From Pelomonas candidula (GTDB taxonomy: Bacteria; Pseudomonadota; Gammaproteobacteria; Burkholderiales; Burkholderiaceae_C), in NCBI RefSeq assembly GCF_043555985.1, contig NZ_JBIGIC010000001.1, positions 124,001 through 188,000 on the forward strand: 64,000 bases of DNA. The letters are read 5' to 3'. The notes under the pieces were generated by a model. That model did not search any database. It was given only the letters and a program-made list of their open reading frames with translations, and was not told the DNA's origin. Position numbers and translations under genes: made by a program. Shown here one piece after another: positions 44,842-54,261 of the stretch. Every line of letters begins with the position of its first letter. Within the stretch, counting starts at the first letter, position 1.

Positions 44842-47253
44842 TTACTGCACGGTCAGCGTGATGTCGTCCAGCACGAACGACGTCGCGAGCGAGCTGTCCT
44901 CGACGCCGAGGAACTTGATCGTCACGGTCTGGCCGATGTAGGCGCCCAGGTTCAATGTCTTCAGCACGTAGCCGGAGGCCGCATTGACGTTGGAGTACGT
45001 CGCCAGCGTCGACAGCACGGTGCCCGAGCTGTTGAGCACCTGCACCTTGAGGGTGTCGTACGCCGTCGTGCCGGTCTCCTTCGTGTCGATGTGCAGGTAG
45101 AAGGACAGCGTGGCGCTGGACTTGCCGCTGGGGATGCTGACTGCCTGAGCGACGGAGTCGGTGTGGGCGCTGCCATAGCCGTCCAGCCAGGCGAAGCCGG
45201 TACCGCCATGGGCCGTCTCACCCGAGCAGCTGGTGTTGGTGCAACCCACGCCCGACGTCACCGTCCAGGAGGTCGTGCCGCTCTCGAAGCCCGTGTTCAG
45301 CAGCAACTGCGACGACGTGCTGCCCGAGCTCACGGTCACGGTCGACGACTTGCTGGCGGTCTTGCCCGTGCCGGACTCGGTCACCGTCTCCGTGATCGTG
45401 TAGGTGCCGGCCGCAGCATAGGTGTGGCTGGGGCTGGTGGCCGTGGACGTGCCGCCGTCACCGAAGGTCCAGGCATAGCCGCTGATGGTGCCGCCGCTGT
45501 CCGTCGAGCTGTCGGTACAGGTCACGACCAGGCCGGAAGCGCTGCAGCTGAAGTTGGCTGTCAGCGTCGAGCTGCCGCTGCCGAAAGCGCTGGAGAAGTT
45601 CTGCACCTGCAGGCTGCCGTAGCCGGTGACGTAGTCCCAGCCCGTGCCGGCGCTGTAGCCGCCGTTGCTGCCGGAGGTCACGTCATGGAACCAGGACGGG
45701 TTGGCCGCGGCGCCGGCGTACAGCGTCGAGGCCGGGAAGCCCAGCGTGTTGCCGTGCGCCGCCTGGATGCGGCTGTAGAAGCCCGTGAACAGCGGCGCGG
45801 CGAGGCTGGTGCCGCCGATCTGCGAGTTCGAGCCGTTGACGAGGATGAGTGCCCCGCTGCTGGGTGCCGCGTCGAAGGAGATGTCCGGCACGCCTCGCTT
45901 GCCGGCCGTCTTCAGCACGCCGGCGGACGTCTGCCAGCTCGGCGCGGCCTCCGTGCTGCTGACGCCGCCGCCGGTGCCGCCGGAAGCGCTTTGCGGGCAC
46001 GTCGACGCGCTGGTGCAGCTCCAGGCTGTTTCGCCGACCCAGGTGCCGCCGCTGGTCGACAGCGTCGTGCCACCGATGGCCATCACGTAGGGCGAGACGG
46101 CCGGATAGCTTTGCTGGCTGGTGCTGCCGCCGCATTCGTAGGAGCCCGAGTCACCCGAGGAGACCGAGAAGGTCTGGCCCTGGGCCACGGCGGTCTGGAA
46201 GATCTGGTCGTTGGAGGCGGTGATGCCGGAGCTCTTCGCCGCGGTCTCGCACTCACCCAGGGACACGTTGATGACCTTGGCGAGGTTGTCGCTCACCGCC
46301 TTGTTGTAGGTGGACGTGAGGTCGGCATCGCTCAGCGTGTTGGCCGTGTAGAGCAGCATCGACTTGATGGTGCCGCCGGCGGCGGCCAGGGAGCTCTGCG
46401 AGTCCATGTTCCATTCGTCGACGCCCGACGTGTCGGTGCTTGCCGACCCGACCGTCACGACGCTGACCGGCGGCGTCGGGTAGCCGGCGTTGGCCGCGAA
46501 GGTCTTCAGGTCGGCGATCGTCTGCGTCATGCTGCCCTGCGTGATGATGCCGATGGTGGCCGTCGTGGCCGAGGGCATGCCGCTGGCACCGTAGATGCTG
46601 GGGAACAGCGTCGGGTTGATGCCGACGATGGCCTGCGGCGTGACGGCCAGGCGGTCGGCGTGGCGCAACGTGGTGTGGGCCATGTGCACCGTCTGCAGGC
46701 CGGTCACGGCGAGCACCGTGTCCGACAGCGTGTCGGGCACATTGACGTCGGTGACGTTGGCATGCGCCAGCCGCCCCTTGACGTAGAAGTGCCGCATCTG
46801 CGCCTGGAAGGCCGCCTGGATCTGGCTCGGCGTGCCGTCAGCGGTGACCAGCAGGCGGTTGGGCGCCATCTCGACATGCGTGAAGCCATGCGCGCGCAGG
46901 TAGTTCACGACCTTGACGGCCTGATCGCGCGTCGGCGCGTGGTTCTCGAGGAACTGCGCCGACGTCAGGTGTTGATGGGTCCGGCCCGTGACCAGGCCTT
47001 GCGTCAGCGCGTCCAGCGCCTCCTTGTTGCGCAGCTTCAGCGAGACCGCGATGTGTACCGTCGCGGTGTCGGGCATGGCGCCCGCGTCGGTCGCGTCGAC
47101 ATAGGCGAGCGCGTGGGCCTTGGTCTGCGTCGCGACCCAAGCGCGTGGCGTGGGGATGGAGGCCGTCGCGTAGCTGCCTGCGGTGGCGCCGATCGTCACG
47201 CTGCCCAACACGGCAGCGACAACCAGGTTCAAGGTATGCCTGAACAGTTTCAT
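44842..47253 (-). CDS. Secreted sedolisin (S53) protease with PKD and C-terminal beta domain
   Basis: This 803-residue protein has a signal peptide (~1-25) and a pro-kumamolisin activation domain (~40-190). The S53 catalytic domain follows, with the Glu/Asp pair in VDEWNMDSQSSLAAAGG, the oxyanion Asp in SSGDSGSYECGG and the nucleophile Ser in GGTSLAAPLFTGF. Next come a PKD domain (FGDGGTSTATSPSHTYAAAG) and a C-terminal jelly-roll-like binding domain with FVLDDITLTV. It is an acid-active extracellular endopeptidase made as a zymogen. The C-terminal domains may bind polymer or cell surface. It is monocistronic. Confidence 0.93.
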   Translation of the reverse strand: MKLFRHTLNLVVAAVLGSVTIGATAGSYATASIPTPRAWVATQTKAHALAYVDATDAGAMPDTATVHIAVSLKLRNKEALDALTQGLVTGRTHQHLTSAQFLENHAPTRDQAVKVVNYLRAHGFTHVEMAPNRLLVTADGTPSQIQAAFQAQMRHFYVKGRLAHANVTDVNVPDTLSDTVLAVTGLQTVHMAHTTLRHADRLAVTPQAIVGINPTLFPSIYGASGMPSATTATIGIITQGSMTQTIADLKTFAANAGYPTPPVSVVTVGSASTDTSGVDEWNMDSQSSLAAAGGTIKSMLLYTANTLSDADLTSTYNKAVSDNLAKVINVSLGECETAAKSSGITASNDQIFQTAVAQGQTFSVSSGDSGSYECGGSTSQQSYPAVSPYVMAIGGTTLSTSGGTWVGETAWSCTSASTCPQSASGGTGGGVSSTEAAPSWQTSAGVLKTAGKRGVPDISFDAAPSSGALILVNGSNSQIGGTSLAAPLFTGFYSRIQAAHGNTLGFPASTLYAGAAANPSWFHDVTSGSNGGYSAGTGWDYVTGYGSLQVQNFSSAFGSGSSTLTANFSCSASGLVVTCTDSSTDSGGTISGYAWTFGDGGTSTATSPSHTYAAAGTYTITETVTESGTGKTASKSSTVTVSSGSTSSQLLLNTGFESGTTSWTVTSGVGCTNTSCSGETAHGGTGFAWLDGYGSAHTDSVAQAVSIPSGKSSATLSFYLHIDTKETGTTAYDTLKVQVLNSSGTVLSTLATYSNVNAASGYVLKTLNLGAYIGQTVTIKFLGVEDSSLATSFVLDDITLTVQ

Positions 47254-47721
47254 GGAATGAAGTCCTCGAGTTGAACGATCCGTGCCGGTGGGACACGAGA
47301 TCGCCTTGACATCACGGCAGCACTTCGATCTTGTCGAGGCCCTGCCAACCCAGCGTGCCGCCGTCGGTCGCGCTTGAAATCCTTTTGGGACGCAACCGAC
47401 GGCGCGGGGCGGATTCTTTGGACGCGGCAGGAGGGGTCACCATGCGGGTGATCCCGTCGGTGTTTTGGGTGTCAGCCGCGTCGAACCGACTGGCGTCGGC
47501 GGCGCCACTGCGCGCACGATTCGCCCGAATTTCACTATGGGCGCGGCGCAAGCGCGGGCCATGGCCGGCCCACCCGTGCGGCAGTGCCAGAGCACGCTGC
47601 GCAGCCGCTTATCCGCAGCTTCGACAGCCTGCGGACAGTCCTGCGAAAGCTTGTGATGCGCCGGAGTGACAGCGCCCTAACGACTCGTTACCTGCAAGGG
47701 GCAAGCCCGATGGACAGTGGC
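47254..47721. other. 468-bp intergenic stretch, possible gene remnant
   Basis: This region separates the sedolisin gene start (left) from the LysR stop (right) and should hold the protease promoter. On the reverse strand the frame ending near 47312 closes with GGTLGWQGLDKIEVLP, which reads like a protein C-terminus, but its upstream part is not protein-like. I see no RNA gene or strong repeat. It may contain the decayed end of a lost gene. Confidence 0.4.
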
Positions 47722-48618
47722 TCAGCCGCCTGTCACGTAGCGCGCGAGCCCGTCCACCAACGCATCGAACACGGCGCGGCAGGCGGCGTTCTGGCGCAAG
47801 TCCTCGTGCATCGCGACCCAGGTCTCCAGCGGCCAGGTGAACTGGTCCGCCAGCACGCGCTCCAGCGCCGGTTCGCGGCGGGCCAGCGGCAGCTGGCAGA
47901 CGCCGATGCCGGCGCCCGCGCGGATCAGTGCGAGTTGGGCGATATCGGAGTCGCACCGCAGGGCGAAGCTGTCGCGCGTGATGCCGCCCAGCCGCCTGGC
48001 GCCGGCGCGGATGAACGGCGTCACCGCGTCGAAGCCGATCAGCGTGTGGCCGGCCAGGTCGGCAAACGACGCCGGTCGGCCGTGGCGGTCCAGGTAGGCA
48101 GGCAGCGCATGCAGGCCGATGTCGATGGCGCCGATGCGGCGCGCGATGAGCTGCCCCTGCTCGGGCGGCGTCATGCGCACGGCGATGTCGGCTTCGCGGC
48201 GCAGCAGGTCCTGCACGCGGTTGCTGAGGGCCAGTTCCAGCACCAGCCCCGGGTGGCGCTCGCGCAGCGCCGCGAAGACCGGCGCCAGCACCTCGATGCC
48301 GATGACCTCGCTGGCCGTCACGCGCACCGTGCCGGCGGGCTCGTTGCCGCCACGTGAGGACGCCGCACGCTGCAGCGCCGCGGCGGCCGTCTCCATCTGC
48401 TCGGCGTGGCCGCGCAGCGCCAACGCCGCCTCGGTGGGCAGCAGCCCGGTGGGCGAACGCGTGAACAGCACCTGGCCCAGCGCCGCCTCCAACGCGGCGA
48501 TGTGGCGGCCGACGGTCGGCTGCGTCAACCCCAGCACGCGCGCCGCGCCAGACAGCGAGCCCTCGCGCAGCACGCCCAACAGTGTGTGCAGCAGCTCCCA
48601 GGGCAAGGTCGTATCCAT
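47722..48618 (-). CDS. LysR-family transcriptional regulator
   Basis: This 298-residue protein has an N-terminal HTH (SLSGAARVLGLTQPTVGRHIAALE) and an effector domain (~90-290). It is divergent from the NAD(P)-dependent epimerase gene across a 91-bp AT-rich gap, so it is the likely regulator of that gene. Confidence 0.92.
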   Translation of the reverse strand: MDTTLPWELLHTLLGVLREGSLSGAARVLGLTQPTVGRHIAALEAALGQVLFTRSPTGLLPTEAALALRGHAEQMETAAAALQRAASSRGGNEPAGTVRVTASEVIGIEVLAPVFAALRERHPGLVLELALSNRVQDLLRREADIAVRMTPPEQGQLIARRIGAIDIGLHALPAYLDRHGRPASFADLAGHTLIGFDAVTPFIRAGARRLGGITRDSFALRCDSDIAQLALIRAGAGIGVCQLPLARREPALERVLADQFTWPLETWVAMHEDLRQNAACRAVFDALVDGLARYVTGG

Positions 48619-48628
48619 TCATAAATGT

Positions 48629-48644
48629 ATAGCCGCACACCTAT
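48629..48644. promoter_or_regulatory. Inverted repeat in LysR/epimerase divergent promoter
   Basis: ATAG-N8-CTAT lies in the AT-rich 91-bp gap between the LysR gene and the epimerase gene. It resembles a LysR-box in position and symmetry but does not have the exact T-N11-A spacing. Confidence 0.3.
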
Positions 48645-48709
48645 CTTCGTCAATTTTCAAAGAAGTCGCCGGTTTCCAGAATCCGCTCCATCAACTTCAG
48701 GAGCAGGTG

Positions 48710-49720
48710 ATGGACAGCAAGACGGTTCTGGTTCTCGGCGCGAGCGGCGGCATCGGCGGCGAGGTGGCTCGCCAGCTGCACAACGCGGGCTGGCGGGTGA
48801 AGGCGCTCAAGCGGGGCCTGGGCGCGGCGCAGGAGACGCGCGACGGCCTCCTGTGGCTGCGTGGCGATGCGCTCGACGCGGTCGACGTGGCCCGCGCGGC
48901 CCAGGGCTGCAGCGTCATCGTGCACGCCGTCAACCCGCCCGGCTACCGCGACTGGGACCGCCTCGTGCTGCCGATGCTGGACAACAGCATCGCCGCCGCG
49001 CAGGCGCAGGGCGCGACGCTGGTGCTGCCCGGCACGGTCTACAACTTCGGGCCCGACGCGTTCGGCTCGCCGCTGCGCGAGGACGCGCCGCAGCGCCCCG
49101 TCACGCGCAAGGGCGCCATCCGCGTCGAGATGGAAGCGCGGCTGCGCCAGGCCAGCGGCAACGGCGCGCGTGTCATCGTCGTCCGTGCCGGCGATTTCTT
49201 CGGCCCCGTTGCGGGCAACAACTGGTTCTCGCAAGGCCTGATCAAGCCGGGCAAGCCGGTGACGACGATCAGCAACCCCGCCGCGACCGGCGTGGGCCAT
49301 CAGTGGGCCTATCTGCCGGACGTTGCGCGCACGATGGTCGAGCTGCTGGCCCGGCGCGACACGCTGCCGGCCTTCGCCAGCTTCCACATGGCCGGCCACT
49401 GGGACGCCACCGGCCGCCAGATGGCCGAGGCCATCCAGCGCGTTGCCGCCCGCTACGGCCGTGACGGCAGCGAGCCGCGCATCGCCGCGCTGCCGTGGTG
49501 GCTGCTCAACATCGCGGGGCTGTTCGTCACCACCTTCCGGGAGATGCGCGAGATGCGCTACCTGTGGCAGCAGCCGGCGCGCATGGACAACGCCCGCCTC
49601 GTCGCCACGCTGGGCCGCGAGCCGCACACGCCGCTGGACGAGGCCATCGAGACCGCACTGCGCGGCTTGGGCTGCCTGCCGCCCGCCAGCACCGGTGCGA
49701 TGCCCAGCGCCGCAGGATAG
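48710..49720 (+). CDS. NAD(P)-dependent epimerase/dehydratase-like protein
   Basis: ATG 48710 gives 336 residues with the Rossmann motif TVLVLGASGGIGGEVARQL at the N-terminus and an atypical-SDR fold. It includes TLVLPGTVYNFGPDAFG and VRAGDFFGP. The substrate is unknown. It is divergent from the LysR gene and followed after 33 bp by the IlvD/Edd dehydratase gene. Confidence 0.87.
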   Translation: MDSKTVLVLGASGGIGGEVARQLHNAGWRVKALKRGLGAAQETRDGLLWLRGDALDAVDVARAAQGCSVIVHAVNPPGYRDWDRLVLPMLDNSIAAAQAQGATLVLPGTVYNFGPDAFGSPLREDAPQRPVTRKGAIRVEMEARLRQASGNGARVIVVRAGDFFGPVAGNNWFSQGLIKPGKPVTTISNPAATGVGHQWAYLPDVARTMVELLARRDTLPAFASFHMAGHWDATGRQMAEAIQRVAARYGRDGSEPRIAALPWWLLNIAGLFVTTFREMREMRYLWQQPARMDNARLVATLGREPHTPLDEAIETALRGLGCLPPASTGAMPSAAG

Positions 49721-49753
49721 CGCTACCATTTGCCTCCTTTCGAGGAGACGACG

Positions 49754-51478
49754 GTGGCCAATGTGAAGAAGAGACTGCGCAGCCAGGACTGGTTCGGCGG
49801 GCGCGACAAGATGGGCTTCGTGCACCGCTCGTGGCTGCGCAACCAGGGCTACCCGGACGACTGGTTCGGCGGCAAGCCGGTCATCGGCATCTGCAACACC
49901 TGGAGCGAGCTGACACCGTGCAACGGCCACCTGCGCGACCTCGCCGAGAACGTCAAGCGCGGCATCCTGGAGGCCGGCGGCGTGCCGTTCGAGTTCCCGG
50001 TCATGTCGCTGGGCGAGACGATCATGAAGCCGACGACCATGCTGTTCCGCAACCTCGCGAGCATGGACGTCGAGGAGTCCATCCGCGCGAATCCGCTGGA
50101 CGGCGTCGTGCTGATGACGGGCTGCGACAAGACGACGCCGTCGCTGCTGATGGGCGCCTGCAGCGTGGGCCTGCCGACGCTGGTCGTCTCGGGCGGGCCG
50201 ATGCTGAACGGCAAGTTCCGCGGCGGCGAGATCGGCTCGGGCACCTTCAACTGGAAGGTCAAGGCCAAGCTGGACAGCGGCGAGTTCAGCGACGCCGACC
50301 TGACCGAGGCCGAGGTCTGTGGCAGCCGCAGCGCCGGCCACTGCAACACGATGGGCACGGCCTCGACGATGGCCGTCATGGCCGAGGCGCTGGGCATGAC
50401 GCTGCCCGGCATGGCCTCCATCCCCGCCGCCGACTCGCGCAAGAAGCTGATGGCGCAGCTGAGCGGGCGGCGCATCGTCGAGATGGTCAGCGAAGACCTG
50501 ACCCCGATGCAGGTGCTGACGCGCCCCGCGTTCGAGAACGCCATCGTCGTGAATGCGGCGGTCGGTGGCTCCACCAACCTCATCCTGCACCTGCTGGCCA
50601 TCGCCGGGCGCATCGGCGTGCCGCTCGCGTTGGAAGACTTCGACCGCCACGGCAGCCAGGTGCCGCTGCTGGTCAACCTCAAGCCCTCGGGCCAGCGGCT
50701 GATGGAGGACTTCTTCTACGCCGGCGGCCTGGGCGTCGTCATGAAGGAGCTGGGCGCGCTGCTGCACCGCGACGTGTTGACGGTGAACGGCAGGACGCTG
50801 GACGAGAACTACCAGGCCGCGCGCTGCTACGACACGACGGTGATCCGCCCGCGGGCCGAGCCGCTGCAGCCGGCCGCCGGCATCGCCGTGCTGCACGGCA
50901 ACCTGTGCGAGCAGGGCGCCGTCATCAAGCCCTCGGCCGCCACGCCGGCGCTGCTGAAGCATCGCGGCCCGGCCGTCGTGTTCACGAGCATGGAGGACTA
51001 CCACGCCCGCATCGACACGCCCGATCTCGCCATCTCCGCCGACAGCGTCATCGTGCTGCAGGGCGTGGGCCCGCGCGGCTACCCCGGCATGCCCGAGGTC
51101 GGCAACGTGGACCTGCCGCGCAAGCTTGTCGAGCAGGGCGTGACGGACATGGTGCGCATCTCCGACGGCCGCATGAGCGGCACGGCCTACGGCACCGTCG
51201 TGCTGCACGTGGCGCCCGAGTCGGCGGCCGGCGGCACGCTGGCGCTGGTGCAGGACGGCGACCTCGTCGAGCTGGACGTGCCCGCGCGACGGCTGCAGCT
51301 GCTGGTCGACGACGCCGAGCTGGCCCGTCGGCGCGCGGCCTGGGTGCCGCCCGCACCGCTCGCCACGCGCGGCTACGTGAAGCTCTACATCGACCACGTG
51401 CAGCAGGCCCATCTCGGCGCCGACCTGGACCTGCTGGTCGGCAGTTCTGGCCCGGTCGTCGAACGCGACTCGCATTGA
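49754..51478 (+). CDS. IlvD/Edd-family sugar-acid dehydratase
   Basis: GTG 49754 has GAGGAG at 49742-49747 and gives 574 residues; a longer frame would need a TTG start. It has the [2Fe-2S] dehydratase cysteines in TGCDKTTPS and HCNTMGTAST, and the C-terminal domain ISDGRMSGTAYGTVVLHVAPE. The start SQDWFGGRDKMGFVHRSW and the length are typical of pentonate dehydratases (L-arabinonate or D-xylonate) rather than of biosynthetic IlvD. Which sugar acid is used cannot be read from the sequence. Confidence 0.85.
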   Translation: MANVKKRLRSQDWFGGRDKMGFVHRSWLRNQGYPDDWFGGKPVIGICNTWSELTPCNGHLRDLAENVKRGILEAGGVPFEFPVMSLGETIMKPTTMLFRNLASMDVEESIRANPLDGVVLMTGCDKTTPSLLMGACSVGLPTLVVSGGPMLNGKFRGGEIGSGTFNWKVKAKLDSGEFSDADLTEAEVCGSRSAGHCNTMGTASTMAVMAEALGMTLPGMASIPAADSRKKLMAQLSGRRIVEMVSEDLTPMQVLTRPAFENAIVVNAAVGGSTNLILHLLAIAGRIGVPLALEDFDRHGSQVPLLVNLKPSGQRLMEDFFYAGGLGVVMKELGALLHRDVLTVNGRTLDENYQAARCYDTTVIRPRAEPLQPAAGIAVLHGNLCEQGAVIKPSAATPALLKHRGPAVVFTSMEDYHARIDTPDLAISADSVIVLQGVGPRGYPGMPEVGNVDLPRKLVEQGVTDMVRISDGRMSGTAYGTVVLHVAPESAAGGTLALVQDGDLVELDVPARRLQLLVDDAELARRRAAWVPPAPLATRGYVKLYIDHVQQAHLGADLDLLVGSSGPVVERDSH

Positions 51479-51524
51479 CGGGCGCCTGTCCATAATCTGC
51501 GCGTCGTCCCAACGCCCGAAAGAC

Positions 51525-52268
51525 ATGACCTACTGCGTCGCGATGCGCCTGCGCGCCGGCCTGCTGTTTGCCTCGGACACCCGCACCAACGCGGGCGTCG
51601 ACCACATCGCGAGCTTCCGCAAGATGTACCAGTTCCAGATCCCGCACCAGCGCGAGATCGTCGTGCTGGCCGCGGGCAACCTGGCAACGACGCAGTCCGT
51701 CATGTCGCTGCTGAACCAGCGCCTGAACAGCGAGGGCGAGCACCTGCTCAACGTGCCCAGCCTGTACGACGCGGCCGTGCTGCTGGGCCACACGCTGAAG
51801 GAGGTGGTCGCGCGCGATTCGGGCGGCGGCATGCAGAGCCAGGGCGTGGACTTCGGCGCCAACTTCCTGCTGGGCGGCCAGATCCGGGGCGAAGGCCCGC
51901 GACTCTTCCACGTCTACCCGCAGGGCAACTTCATCGAGGCGACGGAAGACACGCCCTACTTCCAGATCGGCGAGAGCAAGTACGGCAAGCCCATCATCGA
52001 CCGCGTCGTGCGCTACGACACGACCGCGCTGGACGAGGCCGCCAAGTGCACCCTCGTCAGCTTCGACTCGACCATCCAGTCCAACCTGTCGGTGGGCCTG
52101 CCCATCGACATGGTGATGCTGCGCGCCAACCAGTTCGAGCAGGCCATGCAGCCGCCGCACCGCATCGAGCGCGACGACCCCTACTTCCTCGCGTTGCGCA
52201 GCGGCTGGAGCGCCGGCCTGCGCAAGGTCTTCGACGAGTTGCCGAACGAACCCTGGTTCGACGCCTAG
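51525..52268 (+). CDS. Anbu proteasome-like peptidase
   Basis: This 247-residue protein begins MTYCVAMRLRAGLLFASDTRTNAG, the signature of the Anbu/BPH branch of proteasome beta-like Ntn-hydrolases. The likely nucleophile is the N-terminal Thr exposed after Met removal. FGANFLLGGQI and YGKPIIDRVV are also family-like. Anbu forms open-ring assemblies of unclear function and often sits with ATP-grasp, alpha-E and transglutaminase genes. None of those is adjacent here. The stop overlaps the convergent symporter stop. Confidence 0.88.
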   Translation: MTYCVAMRLRAGLLFASDTRTNAGVDHIASFRKMYQFQIPHQREIVVLAAGNLATTQSVMSLLNQRLNSEGEHLLNVPSLYDAAVLLGHTLKEVVARDSGGGMQSQGVDFGANFLLGGQIRGEGPRLFHVYPQGNFIEATEDTPYFQIGESKYGKPIIDRVVRYDTTALDEAAKCTLVSFDSTIQSNLSVGLPIDMVMLRANQFEQAMQPPHRIERDDPYFLALRSGWSAGLRKVFDELPNEPWFDA

Positions 52269-53269
52269 GCGGCGGCGGCCTGCCGCCCCTGCGGCCCGCG
52301 CGCATAGCGCCTCGCGATGGACGCGCAGACCATCAGCTGCAGCTGGTGGAACACCATCAGCGGCAGCACCAGCAGGCCCACGGCCTGGCCGGCGAACAGG
52401 ATCTGCGCCATCGGCACGCCGCTGGCCAGCGTCTTCTTGGAGCCGCAGAAGACGATGGCGATCTCGTCCTCGCGCGAGAAGCCCAGCACGCGGCTCAGCA
52501 CCGTCAGCAGCGGCATGACGATGGCCAGCAGCAGCGCGCAGATGCCCAGCAGTGCCCCCAGCGTGGCCGGCGGCAGGTGCCGGTACAGGCCCTGCACCGT
52601 CGCCGCGCTGAACGCGCCGTAGACGACCAGCAGGATGGTGCTCTGGTCGCTGACGCGCACCCAGGACTTGTGCGCAGCGACCCACGGCCCGGTCCAGCCT
52701 TGCAGCACCTGGCCCGCGACGAAGGGCAGCAGCAGCGTGTAGACGATGCCCTCGAACGTGTGCCAGGACAGCTGCGCCGCGCCGGAGCCGGCCTGCGCGC
52801 CGACCCAGTGGCCCATGCCGGCCATCAGCAGCGGCGTCAGCGCCATGCCGAGGATGTTGGACGTGGACGCACTGCACATCGCCGCGGCGACGTTGCCGCG
52901 CGCCAGCGATGTGAAGGCGATGGACGACTGCACGGTGGACGGCAGCGCGCAGATGAACAGCACGCCCAGATACAGCGTCGGCCCCACCAGCGACTCCAGC
53001 CACGGCCGCAACGCCAGCCCCAGCAGCGGGAACAACACGAAGGTGGCAGCGAACACGAGGGCGTGCAGGCGCCAGTGCAGCAGCCCCTCCCACACCGCGC
53101 GGCGCGACAGCTTGCTGCCCTGCAGGAAGAACAGCAGCGCGACGGCCGCCTCGGTCAGCACGTCCAGCACCGCCACGCCCCGACCGTGAACGGGCAGCAG
53201 CGTGGCCAGCGCCACGGTCGCGATGAGCAGCAGGACGAGGTTGTCGGGAAGCCAGCCGGGACGTTTCAT
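52265..53269 (-). CDS. Bile acid:sodium symporter-family transporter
   Basis: ATG 53269 gives 334 residues with about 10 helices of the SBF/BASS-like family, YfeH branch. Recognisable segments are FFLQGSKLSRRAVWEGLLHW, FICALPSTVQSSIAFTSLA and FCGSKKTLASGVPMA. The substrate is unknown. It is divergent from the LysR gene at 53359 and is its likely target. Confidence 0.9.
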   Translation of the reverse strand: MKRPGWLPDNLVLLLIATVALATLLPVHGRGVAVLDVLTEAAVALLFFLQGSKLSRRAVWEGLLHWRLHALVFAATFVLFPLLGLALRPWLESLVGPTLYLGVLFICALPSTVQSSIAFTSLARGNVAAAMCSASTSNILGMALTPLLMAGMGHWVGAQAGSGAAQLSWHTFEGIVYTLLLPFVAGQVLQGWTGPWVAAHKSWVRVSDQSTILLVVYGAFSAATVQGLYRHLPPATLGALLGICALLLAIVMPLLTVLSRVLGFSREDEIAIVFCGSKKTLASGVPMAQILFAGQAVGLLVLPLMVFHQLQLMVCASIARRYARGPQGRQAAAA

Positions 53270-53307
53270 GGACCGGCATTGGACCCAACGCGTCGCCTTC
53301 TGTGAAA

Positions 53308-53332
53308 TGGATAGATCAGATGATTTAATCCA
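53308..53332. promoter_or_regulatory. Inverted repeat in the symporter/LysR gap
   Basis: TGGAT-N15-ATCCA lies in a notably AT-rich 89-bp gap between the divergent symporter and LysR genes. The position fits a LysR binding site that covers both promoters. The match is short. Confidence 0.35.
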
Positions 53333-53358
53333 CCAAACCAATCAATCAAGAACGCCCG

Positions 53359-54261
53359 ATGTCCGCCCCTCACGTCACGCTGCGCCAGCTGCGCGTGCTG
53401 CTCGCCGTCGCCGAGCACGCCGGCTTCGCGCGGGCGGGCGACGACATCGGCCTGTCGCAGCCGGCCGTCAGCCAGGCCATCCGCAGCCTGGAGGCCGAGC
53501 TGGGCGTGAAGCTGCTGGACCGCACGACGCGCGAGGTGGTGCTGACGGCGGCCGGCCAGTCGCTCGTCGCGCCGCTGCGCCGCGTGCTGGGCGAGCTGGA
53601 CGGCGTGCTCGACGAGGCCCGCGGCCTGGGCGCGGCGGCGCGCGGCATCGTCCACGTCGCCAGCGCGCCGACGATCTCGGGCGGGCTGATGCCGCAGGTG
53701 CTGGCCGCCGCGCGCCAGCGCTACCCGGAGCTGCAGGTCCGCTTGAGCGACCAGGCCCAGCAGCTCGCCATCGAGGGCGTGCGCAGCGGCGCGGTGGACT
53801 TCGCCGTGCTCGTCGGCATGGACGAGGCCGACCCGCTGATCGAGCAGCGGCCGCTGGTCAACGAACGCTTCGTGCTGGTCTGCCCGGCCGGCCACGCGCT
53901 GGCGGCCAGGAAGGAACTGAAGCTGGCCGACCTGGCCGGCCAGCCGCTGGTGCTGCTGGACCACAGCTCCGGCAGCCGCCCGCTGATCGACCGTGCCTTC
54001 GCACGCGCCGGCGTGGCGCCGCAGGTGGCCATCGACGTGGGCCACCCGGCGACCGCCTTCAGGATGGTGCAGGCGGGGCTGGGCGTGTCGGTGTTGCCGG
54101 CGCTGTCACTGCCGTTGCCGGACGCGAAGGCCTTGCGGGCGGTGCCGCTGGAGGCCGCGCTGAGCCGGCAGGTGGTGCTGGCACGCCGCCGGCAGCGCTC
54201 GCTGTCCCCGGCCGCTCAGCGGCTCTGGGACCTGATCGCCACGCTGGCTACATCCCCTTGA
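53359..54261 (+). CDS. LysR-family transcriptional regulator
   Basis: This 300-residue protein has an HTH in FARAGDDIGLSQPAVSQAIRSLE and an effector domain (~90-295). It is divergent from the bile-acid-symporter-family gene. The 3' end overlaps the convergent LytTR regulator gene by 14 bp. Confidence 0.93.
   Translation: MSAPHVTLRQLRVLLAVAEHAGFARAGDDIGLSQPAVSQAIRSLEAELGVKLLDRTTREVVLTAAGQSLVAPLRRVLGELDGVLDEARGLGAAARGIVHVASAPTISGGLMPQVLAAARQRYPELQVRLSDQAQQLAIEGVRSGAVDFAVLVGMDEADPLIEQRPLVNERFVLVCPAGHALAARKELKLADLAGQPLVLLDHSSGSRPLIDRAFARAGVAPQVAIDVGHPATAFRMVQAGLGVSVLPALSLPLPDAKALRAVPLEAALSRQVVLARRRQRSLSPAAQRLWDLIATLATSP

Noticed and set aside
47312..47551. 79-codon reverse ORF as a real gene
   Set aside because: Only its last ~16 residues look protein-like, there is no convincing start or RBS, and it lies where the sedolisin promoter should be.
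49730..49753. Earlier TTG start for the IlvD/Edd dehydratase
   Set aside because: GTG 49754 has a strong GAGGAG at correct spacing, and the extra eight residues are not family-like.
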